Positions 1 to 5,356 of a stretch of DNA of 8,225 nucleotides are shown here, piece by piece. The DNA is from Paracoccus sp. (in: a-proteobacteria). Lineage in GTDB: Bacteria; Pseudomonadota; Alphaproteobacteria; Rhodobacterales; Rhodobacteraceae. Numbering within the stretch: position 1 is the stretch's first letter; every line of letters begins with the position of its first letter. Location: NCBI GenBank assembly GCA_031178645.1, contig JAPSIP010000064.1, positions 1 to 8,225 of the forward strand. Direction: 5' to 3'. The notes under the pieces are model-generated. The model worked only from the letters and a program-made list of their open reading frames with translations. It ran no database searches and was not told where the DNA came from. A program made the position numbers and the translations under genes.

Positions 1-953
1 CAGGGCACCGCGGGATGGTCGGAAGCGCCATCCTGCGTGCCCTGGAAAAGCGTCGCACCGATGGCCAGCCGATCACCCTGCTGACCCGCGACAGGGCGCA
101 ACTGGATCTTTCCGACCAACGCCAGGTCGGGGCATTCCTGCGCGAAGCGCAGCCGGACGTGGTCATTCTTGCGGCTGCAAAGGTCGGCGGGATCCATGCC
201 AATGCCACCTATCCGGCCCAGTTCCTGCAGCAGAACCTTGCCATTGCGACAACGGTGATCCACGCGGCGCATCAGGCCGGGGTCCAGCGGATCCTGCAAC
301 TGGGATCATCCTGCATCTATCCCAGGGACACGCACCAGCCCATTGCCGAGCATCAGCTTCTGACCGGTCCGCTGGAGCCCACGAACGAAGCCTATGCCAT
401 TGCCAAGATCGCGGCGATCAAGCTGTGCGAAAGCTACAACCGCGAATATGGGCGCGACTATCGCTCGGTCATGCCCTGCAACCTTTACGGGCCGGGCGAC
501 AACTTCCACCCCGACAATGCCCATGTCATGCCCGCCCTGATGCTGCGCTGCCACGAAGCAAGGATCCGCCAGGATCCGCACCTGACCGTCTGGGGCACAG
601 GCCTGCCCCGGCGCGAGTTCCTGCATGTCGACGACCTGGCGCGTGCGGCGCTGTTCGTCCTGGATCTGCCCGTCTCGGTCTATCGGACCCATGTCCAGCC
701 GAGCGTGTCGCATGTGAACGTCGGCAGCGGTCGCGACATCACCATACACGACCTTGCGCACATGATCGCGGATGTCACGGGCTACAAGGGCGCCATCCGC
801 ATGGATCCGTCCCGCCCCGACGGGACCATGCGCAAGCTGCTGGACATCTCTCGCATCACCGCAATGGGATGGACGCCGCGCATATCACTGCGGGACGGGC
901 TGGCCGACACCTACCGCTGGTTCACCGACAACCACGCGCTGATCCGAAGCTAG
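1..953 (+). CDS. fcl: GDP-L-fucose synthase (GDP-4-keto-6-deoxymannose epimerase/reductase), 5' end outside window
   Basis: The enzyme converts GDP-4-keto-6-deoxy-D-mannose to GDP-L-fucose in the cytoplasm with NADPH, the step after Gmd. The reading frame is open to the left edge. Codons 3-14 encode GHRG directly before the Met at 15, giving the family's nucleotide-binding motif GHRGMVGSAI, so the Met at 15 is internal and only about ten N-terminal residues should be missing. Counting from that Met, the extended-SDR catalytic set is visible: SSCIYP at 98-103 and Y127-x3-K131. NLYGPGDNFHPDNAHV (157-171) and RREFLHVDD (199-207) are characteristic of this family, and the C-terminus has the usual PDGTMRKLLD segment. 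Length fits the roughly 310-325 residues of the family. The next gene starts 42 nt downstream on the same strand, so they are probably co-transcribed. A gmd gene upstream is expected but cannot be seen. Family assignment is firm. Confidence 0.95.
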   Translation, partial: GHRGMVGSAILRALEKRRTDGQPITLLTRDRAQLDLSDQRQVGAFLREAQPDVVILAAAKVGGIHANATYPAQFLQQNLAIATTVIHAAHQAGVQRILQLGSSCIYPRDTHQPIAEHQLLTGPLEPTNEAYAIAKIAAIKLCESYNREYGRDYRSVMPCNLYGPGDNFHPDNAHVMPALMLRCHEARIRQDPHLTVWGTGLPRREFLHVDDLARAALFVLDLPVSVYRTHVQPSVSHVNVGSGRDITIHDLAHMIADVTGYKGAIRMDPSRPDGTMRKLLDISRITAMGWTPRISLRDGLADTYRWFTDNHALIRS

Positions 954-995
954 CACGACCACCGACGATGATCCGACCCCAGCCCGAGGTGCAGA

Positions 996-1802
996 ATGCA
1001 GGCCCTTCACAAGCCCGACCGACAGGACGAAACCCAGACGATCAACCTCTTGGGGGTGCGGGTTTCCGCCCTGGACCTGCCAATGGCAGTCGAGCGGATC
1101 GAAGCCGCCGTCCGTGACAGGCAACGGGGCTTCGTGTGCATCTGCGGCGCGCACGGGCTCGTCGATTCCCAATCCGATGCCGTCCTGAAAGACGCCTACA
1201 ACAAGGCGACGCTTGTCACGCCGGACGGGATGCCCCTTGTCTGGGAGCTGCGGCGGCGCGGTTACGGATGGGCGGGGCGGGTTTATGGGCCGGACCTGAT
1301 GCTTGAACTGTTCGGGCGGGGAATGCGGCACTATCTCTATGGCGCGACCGAAGACACATTGCAGCGGCTGACCAGGCGCCTGAAGGCCCGCTTTCCCGAT
1401 GCGCAGATCGTCGGCCATCTTGCCCCGCCCTTCCGCCCCCTGACCCCCGACGAGGAGAAGGACGTGGCGGCAAGGATCAACGAGGCCCGGCCCGATATCG
1501 TCTGGGTCGGGATCGGCGCGCCGAAGCAGGAACGGTGGATGGCCCAGATGCGCGGGCGTCTTGAAGCGCCGATGCTGATCGGCGTCGGCGCGGCATTCGA
1601 CTTTCACGCAGGTCTGCAGAAGCAGGCACCGGGATGGATGCAGCGGGCGGGGCTGGAATGGGCCTACCGCCTTCTGTCCGAGCCCCGGCGCCTTTGGCGG
1701 CGCTATTGCCGGGTGGTTCCGGGATATCTTTACCTGCTTGCGCTGCAGCGCAGCGGATTGCGCAGGTTTTCGGTCGAAGCGACAGCCGGCACCGGACAGT
1801 AG
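996..1802 (+). CDS. WecG/TagA/CpsF family glycosyltransferase (GT26)
   Basis: This 268-residue protein belongs to the family that transfers N-acetylmannosamine, its uronic acid or related sugars onto a lipid-linked acceptor at the inner face of the membrane. Family landmarks seen are TPDGMPLVW (75-83, containing the conserved Asp77), GPDLML (98-103), YGATED (115-120), VGIGAPKQERWM (171-182) and IGVGAAFDFHAG (195-206). The C-terminal part (YRLLSEPRRLWRRY, 224-237, then a short hydrophobic stretch) matches the basic appendage that in TagA/WecG relatives aids membrane association and catalysis. There is no signal peptide. The start at 996 is preceded by GAGG at 986-989 with a 6-nt spacer. It follows the fucose synthase gene by 42 nt, which fits a shared transcript. 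The exact donor and acceptor cannot be read from the sequence, so ManNAcA transfer should not be assumed. Confidence 0.92.
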   Translation: MQALHKPDRQDETQTINLLGVRVSALDLPMAVERIEAAVRDRQRGFVCICGAHGLVDSQSDAVLKDAYNKATLVTPDGMPLVWELRRRGYGWAGRVYGPDLMLELFGRGMRHYLYGATEDTLQRLTRRLKARFPDAQIVGHLAPPFRPLTPDEEKDVAARINEARPDIVWVGIGAPKQERWMAQMRGRLEAPMLIGVGAAFDFHAGLQKQAPGWMQRAGLEWAYRLLSEPRRLWRRYCRVVPGYLYLLALQRSGLRRFSVEATAGTGQ

Positions 1803-1942
1803 GTGGCGCGGATCAGCCCTCAGCCCCCGGTGGAAAGCCCTTTGTCATCAGCATCATGGTGCCGAGCAGACAAATCATTCGCAAACTTGCAGAACAGGCA
1901 AGGTTTGGCATTCCGCAGCCCTGCTAAACTATTTCGTTCAGA

Positions 1943-1948
1943 TACAAT
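1943..1948 (+). promoter_or_regulatory. Possible -10 element
   Basis: TACAAT matches the TATAAT consensus at five of six positions and sits in the most AT-rich part of the intergenic region. The best -35 at an allowed distance (CTGCTA, 1921-1926, 16-nt spacer) matches only three of six, so a promoter here would be weak or need an activator. It would give a leader of roughly 300 nt before the ATG at 2253. Tentative. Confidence 0.25.
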
Positions 1949-2034
1949 GCCTTGAAAACATTCTGGTTGGACCATGTGGAAGCTGTGGATAACACTCGCC
2001 GCCAGCTTGACGACGCTCTGGCAGATTCCCGCTT

Positions 2035-2058
2035 GGGGTGATCAGCATGATCCACCCC
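2035..2058 (+). repeat. Inverted repeat / hairpin in the leader
   Basis: GGGGTGATCA (2035-2044) pairs with TGAT plus CACCCC (2048-2051 and 2053-2058) around a GCA loop. That makes a 10-bp stem with a single bulged C at 2052. No T-run follows on either strand, so it is not a classical intrinsic terminator. It could be an operator or an RNA structure in the leader. The core, GATCA-GCA-TGATC, is symmetric. Confidence 0.5.
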
Positions 2059-2207
2059 ATGCCAAAACAAGGATTTGCCCGGAACTGCCTTCCTGGTCAG
2101 AGGGTGTCAGCCGAAATCCGCTCGGCAGCCTGTTGCCGCAGTGCAAAAATCTACGCCTTTACGGGGATGCGCCAGAAGCGGCAGGCATCCTAAAAGCTTC
2201 AGGACAA

Positions 2208-2222
2208 CCCGGAGCCTCCGGG
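2208..2222 (+). repeat. Short palindrome upstream of the beta-helix gene start
   Basis: CCCGGAG and CTCCGGG flank a single C, giving a 7-bp inverted repeat that ends 30 nt before the ATG at 2253. As RNA it could form a 5-bp GC stem with a 5-nt loop just 5' of the ribosome-binding region. Its role is unknown, and chance occurrence in GC-rich DNA is possible. Confidence 0.35.
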
Positions 2223-2252
2223 GACGCATCCAGAAGTAAAGGCGAAGAACCC

Positions 2253-4295
2253 ATGGCAACCTATTTTGTCGCTACGAACGGTAGCGATGGCGCAACTGGC
2301 AGCGCCTCCCAGCCCTTCCGCACGATCCAGCACGCGCTTGACGCGAAGCTTGCACCGGGCGACCAGATTGTCGTTCGCGCGGGAACCTATAACGAGGCCC
2401 TGCATATCAACACGGGCGGGTCGGCCGCCGGTAACGTCACCCTGCGCGCCGAGACGCCGGGAAGCGTGACGATCAATCCGCCGTCGGGCGGCTGGAACGG
2501 CATCAGCATCAACGACGACTATGTCACGGTGCAGGGCTTCAAGATCAACAACGCCCGGGGCGACGGGATCGAGGCGAACGGCGTCCACCATATCAACGTG
2601 CTGGACAACGTCATCCAGGGCAGCGGCGAATCCGGCATCCAGTTCAACCAGTCCGAGTTCATCCGCGTCGAGGGCAACACGACCTACGACAATGCCTCGG
2701 ACGGCTGGTTCTCGGGGATCTCGATCTACCAGAACCGCAACATCACCGGCGACACCAAGACCGACGGGTTCCGGACCATCATCCGCGACAACACCTCCTA
2801 TGGCAACGTCACGAAATCCGGCCAGCATACGGACGGCAACGGGATCATCATCGACGATTTCCAAAGCACCCAGACCGGCGGCCATCCCAGCTATACCTAT
2901 CCGACGCTTGTGGAAAACAACCTGGTCTACCTCAACGGCGGCAAGGGCATCCAGGTCACCTGGAGCGACAATGTCACCGTTCGCGGCAACACGGCCTGGC
3001 ACAACAACCAGGACAACCAGAACACCGGCACCTGGCGCGGCGAGATCAGCAACTCGCAATCCAGCGACAACACCTTCGTGAACAACATCGCGGTCGCCGA
3101 CCCGTCGGCGAACAGGAACAACACCGCGATCGACAACACGTCTTACGGCGGCTACACGAATGACGACGTGGTCTGGGCCAACAACCTGACCTATTCCGGG
3201 ACGAACGGCGCGGCATCGGTGCGCACCGACGGCGGCAACAAGGGCTTGTCGGTCGCGGATGGCAACAAGCTTGGCGTGGCGCCGGGCTTCGTCAATGCCG
3301 CCAACGGGGACTTCCAGCTGACCAAGGGCTCGGCCGCCATCGACGCGGGCTCGTCCGCTTTCGGCTTGGCCCAGCACGATCTGGACGGGGCGGTCCGGGT
3401 CAAGGGAACGGTGGATATCGGCGCCTTCGAGGCAGGCAGCGGATCGGCCGCGCCCCAGCCGCAGCCCCAGCCGCAGCCTCAGCCCCAGCCGCAGCAGCCT
3501 GACGCCGAGCAGAAGCCGTCGCCCGCTCCTGCGCCGAAGCCTCAGCCGCAACCGCAGCCTGTCGAGCAAAAGCCCGGCCAAGGCAGCGACGTGCAAGGAT
3601 TGTGGGACGACGCCGACACCTCGAAGGTGCGGGCGGATGCCGACAGCCGTGCGGTCGAACTGGGGATGAAGTTCACCGCCGACGCCCCGGTCGAGGTCGA
3701 AGGCCTGCGGGTCTACATCGCCTCTGCCGCTGCCAACGTGAAATCCGTCAGCCTGTGGTCCGAGGACGGAGATCTGATCGCAAAGGCAAGGGTCAGCGGC
3801 GTCGAGGGCAAGGGCTGGCAAGAGGTCAGCTTTGACAAGCCCGTCGTGCTGGAGGAAGGCGAAGACTATGTGGCTTCGTATTTCACCAATAACGGTCGCT
3901 ATGCAGCCACGTCCAACTACTTCACCGCGGATCGGGATCTGGGCCCGGTGTCGGTCGAGGCAGGCGCAGGCGTCTATTCCTATTCCGATCGCGGGGGCTT
4001 CCCGCAGCAAAGCTTCAAGGGCAGCAACTACTGGGTTGACCTGATGCTGAAGGACGGGGACCAGGCCGCCGCGCAGCAGGACGAATTCGTCTTTGCCGCC
4101 AACGACAACCAGGATGCGGCCCGCGCATACCAGGCGGATGACCTGGCCCACCTGGCCCAGGGCGCCGATGCGGATCTTGCCAAGCAGGCCCAGGCGGATC
4201 ACCAGGACTGGGGAACCAGCACTGCCGACCAGGACGGTTTCGATTGGGCCGAGTTCCAGCAGAACTGGCAGGCCACGCTGGACCATGCTGCCTGA
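2253..4295 (+). CDS. Right-handed parallel beta-helix protein with Pro-Gln linker, DUF4082 domain and acidic C-terminal tail
   Basis: The 680-residue product opens with MATYFVATNGSDGATG and PFRTIQHAL, the usual beginning of DUF1565-type beta-helix proteins. Asn/Gly-rich coils run to about residue 393. They include TDGNGIIIDD (193-202) and the typical closing SAAIDAG and DIGAFE (388-393). A Pro/Gln/Lys linker spans about 401-444. A DUF4082-like domain covers about 451-601, with the landmarks SLWSEDGDLIAKA, GWQEVSF, YVASYFTNNGRYA and SNYWVDLML. The last 79 residues hold 16 Asp/Glu and only 2 Lys/Arg. The protein has no cysteine and, from this start, no signal peptide, which suggests type I export; this is an inference. 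I chose ATG 2253 because the family motif starts there, coding bias begins there, and AAGG (2239-2242) precedes it. An in-frame ATG at 1974 would add 93 residues with a signal-like N-terminus. Polysaccharide epimerase, lyase or binding roles are all possible; no catalytic residues can be assigned. Confidence 0.85.
   Translation: MATYFVATNGSDGATGSASQPFRTIQHALDAKLAPGDQIVVRAGTYNEALHINTGGSAAGNVTLRAETPGSVTINPPSGGWNGISINDDYVTVQGFKINNARGDGIEANGVHHINVLDNVIQGSGESGIQFNQSEFIRVEGNTTYDNASDGWFSGISIYQNRNITGDTKTDGFRTIIRDNTSYGNVTKSGQHTDGNGIIIDDFQSTQTGGHPSYTYPTLVENNLVYLNGGKGIQVTWSDNVTVRGNTAWHNNQDNQNTGTWRGEISNSQSSDNTFVNNIAVADPSANRNNTAIDNTSYGGYTNDDVVWANNLTYSGTNGAASVRTDGGNKGLSVADGNKLGVAPGFVNAANGDFQLTKGSAAIDAGSSAFGLAQHDLDGAVRVKGTVDIGAFEAGSGSAAPQPQPQPQPQPQPQQPDAEQKPSPAPAPKPQPQPQPVEQKPGQGSDVQGLWDDADTSKVRADADSRAVELGMKFTADAPVEVEGLRVYIASAAANVKSVSLWSEDGDLIAKARVSGVEGKGWQEVSFDKPVVLEEGEDYVASYFTNNGRYAATSNYFTADRDLGPVSVEAGAGVYSYSDRGGFPQQSFKGSNYWVDLMLKDGDQAAAQQDEFVFAANDNQDAARAYQADDLAHLAQGADADLAKQAQADHQDWGTSTADQDGFDWAEFQQNWQATLDHAA
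3453..3560 (+). repeat. Degenerate CCN-CAR repeat encoding a Pro-Gln linker
   Basis: Two tracts of alternating Pro and Gln codons (3453-3500 and 3540-3560) flank an Asp/Glu/Lys/Pro/Ala stretch. Together they encode the extended hinge between the beta-helix and the DUF4082 domain. The six-base unit varies only at synonymous third positions, a pattern prone to length change by replication slippage. Confidence 0.8.
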
Positions 4296-4321
4296 CCGGC
4301 ACGCATCAACCCCTGCACATC

Positions 4322-4351
4322 AGAAGGGCGCCCCCGCGCCCTTCTTTTTTT
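4322..4351 (+). terminator. Rho-independent terminator of the beta-helix gene
   Basis: AGAAGGGCG (4322-4330) and CGCCCTTCT (4337-4345) form a perfect 9-bp stem with a 6-nt loop. The stem runs directly into seven T residues (4345-4351). It begins 26 nt after the stop codon at 4295. On the opposite strand no T-run follows the stem, so it should act mainly on rightward transcription. Confidence 0.93.
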
Positions 4352-4353
4352 GC

Positions 4354-4384
4354 GGCTTGGTCACTGACGTGGGCGGCCCAAGCC
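4354..4384. repeat. Inverted repeat between the convergent genes
   Basis: GGCTTGG (4354-4360) and CCAAGCC (4378-4384) are 7-bp arms around a 17-nt loop. They sit between the rightward terminator and the stop codon of the leftward regulator gene. No T-run follows on the minus strand, so it would be at best a weak or factor-dependent 3' end for the regulator transcript. Confidence 0.35.
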
Positions 4385-4388
4385 TGTC

Positions 4389-5186
4389 TCAGACGGCCTT
4401 CGGGCCGATCTGCGTCACCCTTGACCCCCATCTCCATCCATTGTCGGCAAGCTCGCCCTCACCGCTTTCGGTGGACAGCTTGGCCTCATCGAACAGCCTC
4501 GCCAAATCCCTCACCCGCAGCGTGTCCGGTGTCAGCAAGGCAATGGCGCCGTGTTCGTCAAGCTGGTGCATGACGCGGCTGAGGGTTTCGACGGTCATGT
4601 CCAGAAGCGATGCAAGATCACGCCGGGTCAGCAGGATCTGGATATGCTTGTCTTCCGCCGGGCCTTGGTCGCAACAGACCTGGGCAAGGATCCAATAGGC
4701 GATGCGCTGCAAGGCATTGCGTCCCCGCAGCGACAGCGCCGAGAACTGGGCTTCGCGCAACTGTCCCGCCAGCGTGTCCGACAGGCCCAGCAACTGGGTG
4801 TTGTCGGAACCCCCAGACCGAAGAACGGAATCGGGCGTCAGCCAACAGATCCCCGCATGGGTCGCTGCCCCCCAGGAAAAGGCGCTCTGGCCCAGCCAGG
4901 GATCGCCGACCAACTGGCCTTCATGCAGGATCTGCACGATATAGCTGTCGCCATTGCCGCTGGTCATCGAAACCTTGACCAGCCCCGACACGATCAGGCC
5001 GATCCGGCTGTCCGCGTCCCCCTGGGCGATGATCTCGGTGCCGCGGGCATATCGGGCCACGGTTCCGCGTTCGAACGATCCCTGCGCTGCGGCAGGTTCC
5101 GCCGCCTCTCGCCCGTCGTGCCGAAGGGCCGCACGTCCCGAGGGTTGACGCCGCGGCCTGAACGCATCAGCGGCATCGGGCTTCAT
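4389..5186 (-). CDS. Crp/Fnr family transcriptional regulator
   Basis: This 265-residue protein has a variable N-terminus (about 1-40), then a cyclic-nucleotide-binding-like beta-roll (about 41-125, with GTEIIAQGDADSRIGLIVSGLVKV). A dimerisation helix follows (GRNALQRIAYWIL, 155-167), and then a winged helix-turn-helix (186-208) whose recognition helix reads VETLSRVMHQL. The E200-x2-S203-R204 pattern is the FNR-type DNA-contact signature, suggesting FNR-like half-sites (TTGAT). The only cysteines are 114, 171 and 172, so the N-terminal cysteine cluster that carries an Fe-S centre in FNR is absent and the ligand is unknown. About 30 residues extend past the usual end. ATG 5186 is favoured over an upstream in-frame ATG at 5345 because AGGAGGA lies 6 nt before it. 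It is convergent with the beta-helix gene and 170 nt downstream of the amino-sugar operon on the same strand. Control of the locus is plausible but unproven. Confidence 0.92.
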   Translation of the reverse strand: MKPDAADAFRPRRQPSGRAALRHDGREAAEPAAAQGSFERGTVARYARGTEIIAQGDADSRIGLIVSGLVKVSMTSGNGDSYIVQILHEGQLVGDPWLGQSAFSWGAATHAGICWLTPDSVLRSGGSDNTQLLGLSDTLAGQLREAQFSALSLRGRNALQRIAYWILAQVCCDQGPAEDKHIQILLTRRDLASLLDMTVETLSRVMHQLDEHGAIALLTPDTLRVRDLARLFDEAKLSTESGEGELADNGWRWGSRVTQIGPKAV

Positions 5187-5356
5187 ACTGGTTCCTCCTC
5201 TGCTGCCGTCCGAACGGGGGATCTGCCAAAGAGCGCTTCTTGATCCTGCCTCACGAATGGCAAAAAACCAAATGTCCATTAGGTCAGGGCAGATGTCCGG
5301 ATGGTGCCCGGCACGGGCGAAGCAGCAACCGCCTGCAACCCGCACCGCGGCTGTGG
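5187..5356 (-). other. 170-nt gap between the aminotransferase operon and the regulator gene
   Basis: Apart from the ribosome binding site this gap holds an A-rich patch around 5250-5280 (T-rich on the coding strand) and short GC inverted repeats near 5304-5317. There is no stem followed by a T-run, so no clear terminator for the operon. No convincing -35/-10 pair is visible for the regulator. A lone TTGAT half-site at 5238-5242 lacks its symmetric partner. The regulator could have its own promoter here or be reached by read-through. Confidence 0.5.
5193..5199 (-). promoter_or_regulatory. Ribosome binding site deciding the regulator start
   Basis: On the minus strand AGGAGGA is followed by a 6-nt spacer and the ATG at 5186-5184. 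This near-consensus site fixes the start and argues against a 53-residue N-terminal extension from the in-frame ATG at 5345. Confidence 0.85.

Larger units (their letters stand above)
1803..2252 (+). other. 450-nt intergenic/leader region before the beta-helix gene
   Basis: No convincing gene lies here. The downstream frame stays open back to an ATG at 1974, but third-position GC in 1974-2252 is clearly lower than in the body of the gene, rare codons such as ATA, CTA and AGA occur, and the peptide resembles no known domain. I therefore read the stretch as a promoter plus a long 5' leader. It holds an AT-richer part (about 1905-1965) with a -10-like hexamer and two inverted repeats (2035-2058 and 2208-2222). 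No terminator for the preceding glycosyltransferase gene is visible, so read-through from upstream is possible. Confidence 0.6.

Noticed and set aside
1905..1930. TTGGCA ... TAAACT as a sigma-70 promoter
   Set aside because: The hexamers match the consensus fairly well, but the 14-nt spacer is too short. The same stretch also fails the sigma-54 pattern.
2199..4286. Very long open frame (695 codons) on the minus strand opposite the beta-helix gene
   Set aside because: It mirrors the high third-position GC of the real gene, gives a low-complexity Val/Arg/Gly/Asp-rich product with no recognisable domain, and overlaps a well-supported protein on the other strand.
4394..4407. CGGCC-TTCG-GGCCG hairpin as a terminator
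   Set aside because: It lies inside the 3' end of the regulator coding sequence, has only a 5-bp stem, and no T-run follows on either strand.
5238..5242. TTGAT as an FNR-type binding site upstream of the regulator
   Set aside because: Only one half-site is present; no ATCAA partner lies at the required 4-nt spacing.
5187..5345. 53-residue N-terminal extension of the Crp/Fnr regulator
   Set aside because: The in-frame ATG at 5345 has no evident ribosome site and the peptide is not family-like, whereas AGGAGGA stands 6 nt before the ATG at 5186.
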